A stretch of 7,247 bases of DNA from Planctomycetota bacterium (GCA_020346805.1 CP070790.1:4173150-4180396), one strand, 5' to 3'. Shown: positions 1 to 5,984, counted from the stretch's first letter. Notes: generated by a model not told the origin, from the letters alone. Program-made: numbers and translations.

Positions 1-1266
1 ATTCGCTTTACCAGTTTTTATGCCTCCCCCTTCTGCGGGCCGGCCCGTGCCTCACTGATGACCGGCTCCTACCCGCCGCGGGTGTCGCTGGCCTTCAACC
101 ATGGGCCGGAGGGCAAGACCGGAATCAATCCTGACGAGATCACCATCGCCGAGATTCTCAAAGCCCAAGGCTACGCCACCATGCACATCGGCAAGTGGCA
201 CCTTGGCGATCATCCCAAGTTCCTGCCCACCCGGCACGGTTTCGACAAGTACTACGGCCTGCCATACTCCAACGACATGTGGCCCTATCATCCCAAGATG
301 CCCCCCACCGAAAAAGAACATCCGCGGATGATCGCCGCCCGTAAACGAGCGGAATATACCGGCTACGCCGGGCAGGGATCGTACTATCCACCCGGCAGAG
401 GATTCCCTCAACCGCTGCCCTTGATGTCCAACGAAAAAGTGCTGGAGTACAATCCCGATCAGACCAGGTTGACCACATCTTACACCGAAAAGGCCCTGGA
501 ATTCATTACCGACAACCAGGATCGTCCCTTCTTTATTTACCTGGCCCATGCTATGCCCCATGTGCCGCTGTTCGTCTCCGACAAGTTCAAGGGTAAATCG
601 GAGCGTGGCTTATACGGCGACGTGATTATGGAGATCGACTGGAGCGTGGGACAGATTTTGGGCAAGCTCAAGGAACTGGGTATCGACGAGCAAACGCTGG
701 TCGTTTACACCTCCGACAACGGCCCATGGTTAGGCTACGGCATCGACGGCGGATCGGCCGGGCCGCTGCGCGACGGCAAGGGATCTTTATCCGAGGGCGG
801 CGTACGTGTGCCGACTGTCATGCGCTGGCCCGGTCACATCCCCGCCGGTCGGCGCACCTCCGAAGTCGCCGGCCTGATAGATTTACTGCCCACCTTCGCC
901 AAACTCGCCGGTACCCATGCCCCCACCGACCGGGTGATCGACGGCAAGGATATTTGGCCGTTGATGGCCGACCAACCCGATGCCCAGAGCCCGCATGAGG
1001 CCTTCTACTACTATGCCGGCAGTCATCCCGGTAAAACCCCGAGACTCAGGGCCGTCCGCAGCCGACAATGGAAACTGCACCTGAAAATGAACGACAACAA
1101 ACTCATCGGCACCGAATTGTACGACCTGTATGGCGACATCAGCGAGCGAAAAAATCGCATCAAAGACCACCCTGACATCGCCAAGCGCCTGCAAGACGCG
1201 GCCCAAAAATTCAACGACCAACTCCGCAAAAACATCCGCCCCCTCGGAAGACTTGATGAAAATTAA
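1..1266 (+). CDS. Arylsulfatase A-like type I sulfatase, 5' end outside window
   Basis: Hydrolyses sulfate esters, probably on a sulfated glycan outside the cytoplasm. The reading frame is open to the first base of the window, so the ATG at 58 is internal and the true start and signal peptide lie upstream. The first codons include FCGPARASLMTG; the Cys codon at 34-36 is the residue converted to formylglycine. Further active-site motifs follow in order: IGKWHLGD (Lys 193-195, His 199-201), HAMPHVPL (His 547-549 and 559-561), TSDNGPW (Asp 715-717, Asn 718-720) and LRDGKGSLSEGG (Lys 778-780). The C-terminal part, with ELYDLYGD near 1114-1137, fits the usual small C-terminal subdomain. It is a clear paralogue of the sulfatase at 2631, sharing PYSNDM, RGLYGDVI and DGGSAG, but carries an extra stretch of about 40 residues at roughly 280-423. 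Maturation would need a formylglycine-generating enzyme or anSME, which is not in view. The family call is firm; the substrate is unknown. Confidence 0.95.
   Translation: MRFTSFYASPFCGPARASLMTGSYPPRVSLAFNHGPEGKTGINPDEITIAEILKAQGYATMHIGKWHLGDHPKFLPTRHGFDKYYGLPYSNDMWPYHPKMPPTEKEHPRMIAARKRAEYTGYAGQGSYYPPGRGFPQPLPLMSNEKVLEYNPDQTRLTTSYTEKALEFITDNQDRPFFIYLAHAMPHVPLFVSDKFKGKSERGLYGDVIMEIDWSVGQILGKLKELGIDEQTLVVYTSDNGPWLGYGIDGGSAGPLRDGKGSLSEGGVRVPTVMRWPGHIPAGRRTSEVAGLIDLLPTFAKLAGTHAPTDRVIDGKDIWPLMADQPDAQSPHEAFYYYAGSHPGKTPRLRAVRSRQWKLHLKMNDNKLIGTELYDLYGDISERKNRIKDHPDIAKRLQDAAQKFNDQLRKNIRPLGRLDEN
280..423 (+). other. Lineage-specific insertion within the first sulfatase
   Basis: Compared by eye with the paralogue at 2631, this sulfatase has about 40 additional residues between the shared PYSNDM and LM-NE anchors. 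The stretch is rich in Pro, Tyr and Gly, ends with GRGFPQPLPL, and has a basic middle (IAARKRAEY). It falls between the Lys/His active-site motif and the following His motif, a region where sulfatases commonly vary in the loops that shape substrate specificity. The position is seen in the sequence; the functional meaning is inferred. Confidence 0.6.
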
Positions 1267-1278
1267 CCATCTGTGTGC

Positions 1279-1324
1279 CATGCTCACGCCTTGCTCAAAC
1301 AAGTTTGAACAAGGCGTGAGCATG
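1279..1324. repeat. 22-bp near-perfect inverted repeat between convergent genes
   Basis: The left arm 1279-1300 and right arm 1303-1324 are 22 bp each and separated by AA. They match at 21 of 22 positions; the exception (1294 against 1309) is C opposite A in a plus-strand transcript and a G-U pair in a minus-strand transcript. The repeat lies 12 bp after the stop of the plus-strand sulfatase and 56 bp beyond the stop of the minus-strand beta-helix gene, so it could end transcription from both sides. Neither side has a T-run after the stem, so it is not a classic intrinsic terminator. A dispersed palindromic (REP-like) element is an alternative. A partial third copy of the arm sits at 1337-1348. 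Confidence 0.7.
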
Positions 1325-1336
1325 TTGTGGCGGGAT

Positions 1337-1348
1337 GGCATGAGCATG
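1337..1348. repeat. Partial direct copy of the palindrome arm
   Basis: GGCATGAGCATG here matches GGCGTGAGCATG at 1313-1324 in 11 of 12 positions. It may be a decayed remnant of a second copy of the palindrome. It is short enough that chance cannot be excluded. Confidence 0.35.
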
Positions 1349-1380
1349 CAAAGCCTGCCCGTATTCAAAAGAATACCCAG

Positions 1381-2481
1381 CTATTCTTTCAAAATCTTCT
1401 CCTCCCCAAATACATTGTGGTAAAATTTAACATTCCTACCGCCCTCCTGTCGGCAGGTATGCCAGGGATCATTTCTTTTCTGTAGAAACCAATTATTGTG
1501 GACCTCTCCACCCCGTTCGGGTTCACCTCGAATACAGATCGGCAGCATATAATTCGTTTTCCACTTGGCCTTGAAGGTGTTGTGATGAATCTTTACCCAG
1601 TCGCCGGCAATAAGCATGCCGTTATCCCTTTTTCCCCCGCCGCCGTGCATATCGAAACTGTGACCGTTAGCGTGTCCTTCGACAATGTTATTGCGGGCCT
1701 CATAACAGGTCCCCGGCATGCCGGTAGCGGCGATGGCGTGCCGAACATGGCTGAAGATATTACTCTCTATCAAGGCTTCCACTTTGTTTAAGCTCACTCC
1801 ATAGCCCAGACCGCGCCGCTGACAATGATGGATATAATTGTGATGAATGTGGGCCTTGGTTCCACCCTCCAACAGGTAAATACTGCCGTGACCCCACCCC
1901 ATTATCTCACAGTTATCCACCTCCAGAAATGCATGCTCGCATTTGATGCCGTCCGAGGTGGGGAATTTATAATATGAATCCTTGCCGCCGATTTTGCTCA
2001 GTCGCGGCAATTCCGTCCAACGCATTTTGGGATCCGGTCCATAAAGCCGCAGGCCGGTGATTCTGGCTTTTTCTCCCGTCACTTTGATCATCGGCTGCGT
2101 CTTGAATTCAGTACTGCAAATCAACGCTCCTTCCGAACCGTTATGTCCCCGCCCGCTGGCCAGGGTCACCCCGCCGGGAATCTCCAGACAGAATTCCTCC
2201 ACCCGAACCCGCACCGATAGATCCAACTCCGCTTTATCGTCCACATACACGACCTGGCCCGGTTCGGCTTTTTTCAAGGCCTCAATCAGTTCATCAATGG
2301 TACCGACCTTATAGTCGCCTTTGGTAACAACCCCTTTATAGCCCTTACCTCCGCCCACCGGACCCAAGGTATCGGCATGGGCCCCAAACCTTTCGCTTTT
2401 TTTCTCATTGGCTACAGCAGCGCCGGGCCAACATATTGCCATGACCAAAACACAGATAACTACTCTCACGAATGTTCTCAT
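1381..2481 (-). CDS. Secreted right-handed parallel beta-helix protein, pectate-lyase-like
   Basis: A 366-residue protein, probably exported to bind or cleave a polysaccharide. The ATG at 2481 is chosen because AAGGGA (2488-2493) lies 6 nt upstream and the product then begins with a standard signal peptide: MRTFVRVV, a hydrophobic core, and AVA-N as the likely cleavage site near residue 24. A longer reading from a TTG at 2529 would bury this signal. After a Gly-rich start (GPVGGGKGYKG) comes a TIDELIEALKKAEPG segment and PGGVTLASGRG, the arrangement seen at the N-terminus of pectate-lyase-type beta-helices. The middle and C-terminal parts are repeated short strands with Asn/His turns: VDNCEIMGWGHG, HIHHNYIHHC, IESNIFSHV, YEARNNIVEG, KIHHNTF and VHNNWF. 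Such repeats fit a beta-helix (NosD/CASH-like). I see no motif that fixes a polysaccharide lyase family, so lyase activity is inferred only. It is divergent from the complete sulfatase, suggesting shared control. Confidence 0.8.
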   Translation of the reverse strand: MRTFVRVVICVLVMAICWPGAAVANEKKSERFGAHADTLGPVGGGKGYKGVVTKGDYKVGTIDELIEALKKAEPGQVVYVDDKAELDLSVRVRVEEFCLEIPGGVTLASGRGHNGSEGALICSTEFKTQPMIKVTGEKARITGLRLYGPDPKMRWTELPRLSKIGGKDSYYKFPTSDGIKCEHAFLEVDNCEIMGWGHGSIYLLEGGTKAHIHHNYIHHCQRRGLGYGVSLNKVEALIESNIFSHVRHAIAATGMPGTCYEARNNIVEGHANGHSFDMHGGGGKRDNGMLIAGDWVKIHHNTFKAKWKTNYMLPICIRGEPERGGEVHNNWFLQKRNDPWHTCRQEGGRNVKFYHNVFGEEKILKE

Positions 2482-2630
2482 AGACTTTCCCTTCATAATA
2501 ATATTTTCCATTTGAACCATGTTCTGCAAGGTTAGATGCTACTTGACATTTTTACTTTCTTCAAATCGACGATAAGAATATACTGGGTGCGTATGAAGAC
2601 AGTTTCACTTTCGTCAATTGGGGACTGGTC
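2482..2630. promoter_or_regulatory. Divergent intergenic region, likely promoters for both flanking genes
   Basis: These 149 bp separate the minus-strand beta-helix gene from the plus-strand sulfatase, so both promoters probably lie here. On the plus strand there is a perfect TTGACA at 2543-2548 and a TATACT at 2579-2584, but they are 30 bp apart and cannot form one sigma70 promoter. TATACT alone is a reasonable -10 with a poor -35. GGGGA at 2620-2624, 6 nt before the ATG at 2631, is the likely ribosome binding site. No convincing operator was seen. Confidence 0.35.
2488..2493 (-). promoter_or_regulatory. Ribosome binding site that fixes the beta-helix gene start
   Basis: On the minus strand AAGGGA precedes the ATG at 2481 by 6 nt. 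The upstream in-frame ATG at 2496 and TTG at 2529 have no comparable site and would place charged residues before the signal peptide. Confidence 0.6.
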
Positions 2631-3971
2631 ATGAAAGCTCGTTCAATCATTTCGATTCTGATTGTTGCCTATCTTTATTCGCCTTTGTCGGCAAATGATC
2701 GGCTGCCGAACTTTGTGGTCATATTCACCGACGATCAGGGCTATGGCGATCTCGGCTGCTACGGGCATCCCACGATCCGCACCCCCCGGCTCGACCGCAT
2801 GGCCGCCGAGGGTATGCGCTTCACCCAGTTCTACTCGGCGGCCTCGGTATGTACTCCTAGCCGGGCGGCGCTGCTTACCGGACGGCTACCCATTCGCACC
2901 GGCCTGTGCGCCGACAAACTGCGGGTATTGATTCCCGATTCCGCCGGCGGCCTGCCCGAGCGAGAGATCACCATTGCCGAAGCCCTCAAGACCAAAGGTT
3001 ACGCGACTATCTGCATCGGCAAATGGCACCTGGGCCATCTGCCAAAATATTTGCCCATGAATCATGGTTTCGATTCCTACCTCGGCATCCCCTACAGCAA
3101 CGACATGAAACCGACGGTATTGATGCGAAACGAAGCAATCATCGAGAATCCGGCCGATCAGACCACCCTGACCCAACGTTACACGGCCGAAGCGATTCAA
3201 TTCATCAAAGAAAATCGTAATAAGCCGTTTTTCCTTTATCTGCCCCACACCTTTCCGCACACGCCCTTGTTTGTCTCCGAGAGTTTCAAGGGCAAGAGCC
3301 CTCGCGGTCTGTACGGCGACGTCATCGCGGAGATCGACTGGAGCACGGGTAAGATCCTGGACACCTTGCGGGAACTCGAACTCGACAAAAACACACTGGT
3401 CATCTTCACCAGCGACAACGGACCCTGGCTCACCCAGAAACAGGACGGTGGATCGGCCGGCCTGTTACGCGATGGCAAACGTACCACCTTCGAAGGTGGG
3501 ATGCGGGTACCGACCATCGCCTGGTGGCCGGGAAAGATCAAAGCCGGGGCGACCAGTCATGCCCTGGCCAGCACCATGGATATCTTCACCACTTGCCTGA
3601 CCCTGGCCGGCATCAAGTTACCCGCTGATCGGATCATCGATGGCAAGAATCTTACCCCGGTGTTGTTAGGCACCGGACCGTGCGAGCGCAAAGTCTTGTT
3701 CTACTATCGCGGTACCAAACTGATGGCCGTTCGCAAGGGTTCCTGGAAGGCCCATCTGATAACCCAGGGAGGTTTGACCCGCGATGCCGACCCGGCGATT
3801 GTGCACGATCCGCCGCTGCTGTATCGGCTGGAACATGACCCGTCCGAAAAATACGACGTATCCAAGAATCACCCCGATGTAATCGCCGACATCCTTAAGG
3901 AAGTCGAGCGCCATCGGGCAAAGCTGAAACCGGGAAAGCCTCAGTTGCAAAAACGCCTGTCGGGCAAGTAA
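2631..3971 (+). CDS. Secreted arylsulfatase A-like type I sulfatase, complete
   Basis: A 446-residue sulfate ester hydrolase with a complete active-site set. Residues 1-21 form a signal peptide (MKARSIISILIVAYLY, cleavage after LSA). Metal-ligand motif TDDQGYGD covers 33-40 (Asp34, Asp35). SVCTPSR gives the formylglycine Cys74 and Arg78. IGKWHLG gives Lys131 and His133; PHTFPHTPL gives His206 and His210; TSDNGPW gives Asp262 and Asn263; LRDGKRTTFEGG gives Lys283. The length is typical for the family. The C-terminal subdomain includes LLYRLEHDPSEKYDV. GGGGA lies 6 nt before the ATG, which also starts the signal peptide cleanly. The cupin gene follows after 51 bp on the same strand and is probably in the same transcript. 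It resembles the sulfatase at window position 1 but lacks that protein's inserted loop, so the two may act on different sulfate positions of one glycan (inference). The substrate cannot be read from the sequence. Confidence 0.96.
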   Translation: MKARSIISILIVAYLYSPLSANDRLPNFVVIFTDDQGYGDLGCYGHPTIRTPRLDRMAAEGMRFTQFYSAASVCTPSRAALLTGRLPIRTGLCADKLRVLIPDSAGGLPEREITIAEALKTKGYATICIGKWHLGHLPKYLPMNHGFDSYLGIPYSNDMKPTVLMRNEAIIENPADQTTLTQRYTAEAIQFIKENRNKPFFLYLPHTFPHTPLFVSESFKGKSPRGLYGDVIAEIDWSTGKILDTLRELELDKNTLVIFTSDNGPWLTQKQDGGSAGLLRDGKRTTFEGGMRVPTIAWWPGKIKAGATSHALASTMDIFTTCLTLAGIKLPADRIIDGKNLTPVLLGTGPCERKVLFYYRGTKLMAVRKGSWKAHLITQGGLTRDADPAIVHDPPLLYRLEHDPSEKYDVSKNHPDVIADILKEVERHRAKLKPGKPQLQKRLSGK

Positions 3972-4009
3972 CAGGATTACGCCGAGCATTTTCTATACGT
4001 TTCTTCAAA

Positions 4010-4014
4010 AGGAG
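4010..4014 (+). promoter_or_regulatory. Ribosome binding site that decides the cupin start
   Basis: AGGAG, within AAAAGGAG, lies 8 nt before the ATG at 4023. The in-frame GTG at 4014 overlaps this site and so cannot be the start it serves; the ATG is therefore preferred. Confidence 0.75.
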
Positions 4015-4022
4015 TGTCTTCT

Positions 4023-4442
4023 ATGTCGTCCAATGCCAAACCGACTATTGCCGTTCAGCTTTTGGATGATTTGCAGCCGGTGGAAGCTTACGACTTCGCC
4101 GATTCCCGTTTTCTTTTCGTTCAGCCGGAGATGGGCCTGTTTTACACGCGGGTGATGGCCCGCAGCACCATGCCCGCTCACGTTCACCAAACCGCCCACC
4201 AATTCTCCTTTATCGTCGGCGGTAAAGGCAGTGTCGAGATCGGGGATCGCCGAATTGAAGTTGAAAAGGGTATGTGCATACGGATACCGGCAGGTTTATC
4301 TCATTCCTGGCATAATCCCGGAGATGAAATGTTGGAGTATGTGGAAGCCAAGATACCGGCCCGCCGGGATTCCAACATGATAGATTTTGTCAAGGATCGA
4401 TTCCCCAACATCGACGACCGCCAACTGGCTATCGATTTGTGA
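4023..4442 (+). CDS. Single-domain cupin protein
   Basis: A 139-residue cytoplasmic protein with no signal peptide. Cupin motif 1 is AHVHQTAHQFSFIVGGKG (His53, His55, then His59/Gln60 where the family usually has Glu), and motif 2 is GMCIRIPAGLSHSWHN (Gly83, Pro89, Gly91, His94, Asn98). His53, His55 and His94 would hold a metal ion; the usual Glu is replaced by His or Gln. Small cupins of this kind serve as sugar isomerases, dioxygenases or sugar-binding proteins, and the sequence does not choose among these. It sits 51 bp behind a sulfatase on the same strand and convergent with a sugar-isomerase-like gene, so a role in handling a released sugar is plausible but inferred. Acidic and Asp-rich at its C-terminus (NIDDRQLAIDL). 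Confidence 0.85.
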   Translation: MSSNAKPTIAVQLLDDLQPVEAYDFADSRFLFVQPEMGLFYTRVMARSTMPAHVHQTAHQFSFIVGGKGSVEIGDRRIEVEKGMCIRIPAGLSHSWHNPGDEMLEYVEAKIPARRDSNMIDFVKDRFPNIDDRQLAIDL

Positions 4443-4505
4443 CATATTAATGCATCATAACCTTTCGAGCATCTGGAAATTAATTATGTCATCTAGTAAA
4501 ACCTG

Positions 4506-4524
4506 CCGCCTTTATCTCAAGCGG
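4506..4524. terminator. Weak hairpin between convergent genes, possible terminator
   Basis: CCGC at 4506-4509 can pair with GCGG at 4521-4524, extended by two A-T pairs if one base bulges. It lies between the ends of the cupin gene (4442) and the minus-strand TIM-barrel gene (4538). On the minus strand it is followed by CAGGTTTTA, and on the plus strand by TTATTC. The stem is short and the T-runs are poor, so this is only a candidate. Confidence 0.2.
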
Positions 4525-4537
4525 TTATTCGGAGACC

Positions 4538-5524
4538 TCACATTTTAGTGAGGGCCTTTACCTGTTCGAGCGAAATCCGGGCTGCCTCCTCCGGATTGCT
4601 TTTCAGGACCTTTTGGTAATAAGCGAAGGATTCGTATTCCACGCTGCAGAATCCCTCATACCCTATATCGTCGAGGGCCTTGAAGAAAGCCTTCCAGTCA
4701 ACCAGCCCTTCGCCCAGCAGCGGAAAGATGAACTTGCCCCGCTCTGGTATTCCGACCGCATCCTTGAGATGTACGTGGGCGATTCGATCGCCCCACTGAC
4801 GAATTACCCAACCTACATCCAGGTTGCCGTAAAGTATGCCGTGCGAAGGATCGTGGTTGACCTTGTTAACCGACGCGTCCAGATGGTCCATCATGAATTT
4901 ATGGGTGTAGAAATCGTGGGCCACCATGCCGAAGACCGCTTCCGAACTGATGACCACGCCGGCCGCCTTGGCTGCCTTGCCGAAGGCTTCATGGGCCTCA
5001 AAGACCATCTCCCAGGCCGCCGATTCCGATATGTTCTTACCGATCTTGGGAGCGCTGGCCCGCCAGGCGAAGGGACCGGGCATTGTGCCCACGTTGCCAA
5101 TACCGCATTGACCGGCGGCTTCAATGATGCGGACGGTCCTTTCGATACGTTTGCGTCTCTCCTCGTCGTTCAGGCAGACCATATCCTCCAGCGTGGAAAG
5201 GCGGGAGACTACCATCCCCGCGTCGTGCGTTCGGTCTGCCAGTTCGCGCAATCCGGGCAGCGGATTATTGATATCGATGTGCCGGGTCGTCCATTCGATA
5301 CCCTCGTATCCCAATTTGCTGAGGGATTTAACCACCTCGGCAGGTTTCATCGATGAATAACCCAGTGAGTCGAGGAAAGCGATTTTCCATTTCCGCCCTT
5401 GCTTTTGAGCTTTCGCTTTGTTTTGGTTTTTCTGTCCCGTCGAGTTCTGTCCCATGACCTGTAACACTCCAGCGCCGGTACCCAGCGCCGCCGCCGATTG
5501 AATAAAAGTTCGCCGATTGATCAT
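4538..5524 (-). CDS. Tat-exported xylose isomerase-like TIM-barrel protein (sugar isomerase/epimerase family)
   Basis: A 328-residue protein of the AP endonuclease 2/xylose isomerase-like TIM-barrel family, whose members isomerise or epimerise sugars and use a divalent metal. The N-terminus MINRRTFIQSAAALGTGAG is a twin-arginine signal (Arg4, Arg5), followed by a low-complexity Gln/Asn/Lys linker to about residue 43. The barrel starts at WKIAFLDSLGYSS; expected metal-site and strand-end motifs are GYEGIEW, ISSEAVFG, NHDPSHG, HVHLKD, LLGEGLVDW and FCSVEYE. The start at 5524 is chosen because GAGGA (5533-5537) lies 8 nt upstream and because it begins the Tat signal. The frame stays open to 5797, but that extension runs through a palindromic repeat and gives an unlikely protein. 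Export suggests it acts on a sugar outside the cytoplasm, in keeping with the neighbouring sulfatases. Exact substrate unknown. Confidence 0.9.
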   Translation of the reverse strand: MINRRTFIQSAAALGTGAGVLQVMGQNSTGQKNQNKAKAQKQGRKWKIAFLDSLGYSSMKPAEVVKSLSKLGYEGIEWTTRHIDINNPLPGLRELADRTHDAGMVVSRLSTLEDMVCLNDEERRKRIERTVRIIEAAGQCGIGNVGTMPGPFAWRASAPKIGKNISESAAWEMVFEAHEAFGKAAKAAGVVISSEAVFGMVAHDFYTHKFMMDHLDASVNKVNHDPSHGILYGNLDVGWVIRQWGDRIAHVHLKDAVGIPERGKFIFPLLGEGLVDWKAFFKALDDIGYEGFCSVEYESFAYYQKVLKSNPEEAARISLEQVKALTKM

Positions 5525-5532
5525 CACCTGTA

Positions 5533-5537
5533 TCCTC
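5533..5537 (-). promoter_or_regulatory. Ribosome binding site for the TIM-barrel gene
   Basis: GAGGA on the minus strand lies 8 nt before the ATG at 5524. It supports starting at the Tat signal peptide. A GTG directly before the ATG is also in frame but would be closer to the site than usual. Confidence 0.6.
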
Positions 5538-5666
5538 GATTTCAGCCCCGTGTGTTTACTATCAATTTCCCCTTGCCAATACGATTGTACATCCCTTTTA
5601 CCGACTCTGGTCAAGTTGTCCAGTCCATGGACGATTATGTTTGTTTTAGAGCGTTTGGCAAAACGT

Positions 5667-5697
5667 CCCCCCTTGACAAGGGGGGATTGAGGGGGGT
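5667..5697. repeat. C/G-run palindromic intergenic repeat
   Basis: CCCCCCTTGACAAGGGGGG at 5667-5685 is a palindrome with 9-bp arms around one central base. It is followed by ATTGAGGGGGGTT, a second G-run of the same spacing. On the minus strand it translates as NPPQSPLVKGG. I recognise this as the kind of dispersed repeat that produces NPP-SPL-KGG peptide strings in many unrelated bacterial genomes. It is non-coding here and explains the false upstream extension of the TIM-barrel gene. Confidence 0.75.
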
Positions 5698-5744
5698 TCA
5701 GATTATCAATTCGTTTATACTTCCCCTTGTTATTGTAAGCGTAG

Positions 5745-5760
5745 TCCCGAGTCATCGGGA
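5745..5760. repeat. Short TCCCGA/TCGGGA hairpin repeat
   Basis: TCCCGA at 5745-5750 pairs with TCGGGA at 5755-5760 around a GTCA loop. A further ATCGGGG follows at 5766-5772. It lies 60 bp from the C/G-run palindrome, so the two may be parts of one composite element. There is no T-run, so a terminator role is unlikely. Confidence 0.45.
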
Positions 5761-5840
5761 ACTTGATCGGGGAATCCAGCCGGGTAGTTCGGATCATGTC
5801 CGATGATTAATCTCATACAAGTTGCACAATTTAGGGTCTC

Positions 5841-5870
5841 TTGACACTGCAGCATTACATATGTTATGAC
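5841..5870 (+). promoter_or_regulatory. Candidate sigma70-type promoter upstream of the toxin gene
   Basis: TTGACA at 5841-5846 is a perfect -35 hexamer. With an 18-bp spacer it is followed by TATGAC at 5865-5870, a four-of-six match to the -10 consensus. The spacer ends in the 8-bp palindrome ACATATGT (5857-5864), a possible operator half-site if the antitoxin represses its own promoter. The leader to the TTG start would be about 110 nt. No experimental support can be read from sequence. Confidence 0.35.
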
Positions 5871-5972
5871 TTTTCAAGCATTTGGATCTCTGATCTTTGA
5901 AATACTTTTAGGTGCATACAGAAAAAAACAGATTGTCTTGCCCGTTTAATACATACTGAATTTGATCATGAT

Positions 5973-5977
5973 AGGGA
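5973..5977 (+). promoter_or_regulatory. Ribosome binding site for the TTG start of the toxin gene
   Basis: AGGGA lies 7 nt before TTG at 5985. There is no in-frame ATG or GTG in the 40 bases upstream, so this site is the main support for the unusual start codon. Confidence 0.6.
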
Positions 5978-5984
5978 AAATACA

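Larger units (their letters stand above)
5525..5984. other. 460-bp gene-free region with palindromic repeats
   Basis: This region separates two divergent genes, the TIM-barrel gene (minus) and the toxin gene (plus). It contains two short palindromic elements (5667-5697 and 5745-5760) and a possible plus-strand promoter (5841-5870). The open frames that cross it have repeat-derived sequence and no ribosome binding site or recognisable domain. From about 5800 onward the DNA becomes A+T-rich. No RNA gene was recognised. Confidence 0.7.

Noticed and set aside
52..561. Minus-strand open frame of 169 codons opposite the first sulfatase
   Set aside because: It lies wholly antisense to a gene with intact catalytic motifs, has no recognisable domain, and its composition is that of a sulfatase read backwards.
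883..1368. Minus-strand frame of 161 codons running through the palindrome into the first sulfatase
   Set aside because: Its N-terminal part is the translated palindrome and the rest is antisense to the sulfatase C-terminus.
1381..2529. Longer start (TTG at 2529) for the beta-helix protein
   Set aside because: It would put 16 residues ahead of the signal peptide, and the best ribosome binding site belongs to the ATG at 2481.
2543..2584. TTGACA and TATACT as one sigma70 promoter for the complete sulfatase
   Set aside because: The hexamers are 30 bp apart, far beyond the usual 16-18 bp; each may be used separately but not as a pair.
4613..5356. Plus-strand open frame of 247 codons opposite the TIM-barrel gene
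   Set aside because: It is fully antisense to a gene with clear family motifs, has no recognisable domain, and no ribosome binding site was evident; a long shadow frame is expected with this codon use.
5667..5760. CRISPR array or riboswitch in the repeat-bearing spacer
   Set aside because: There are no regularly spaced identical direct repeats, and the short palindromes do not match any riboswitch layout I can recognise.
5498..5806. Plus-strand frame of 102 codons across the repeat region
   Set aside because: It overlaps the start of the TIM-barrel gene antisense, crosses both palindromic repeats, and shows no domain or convincing start signal.
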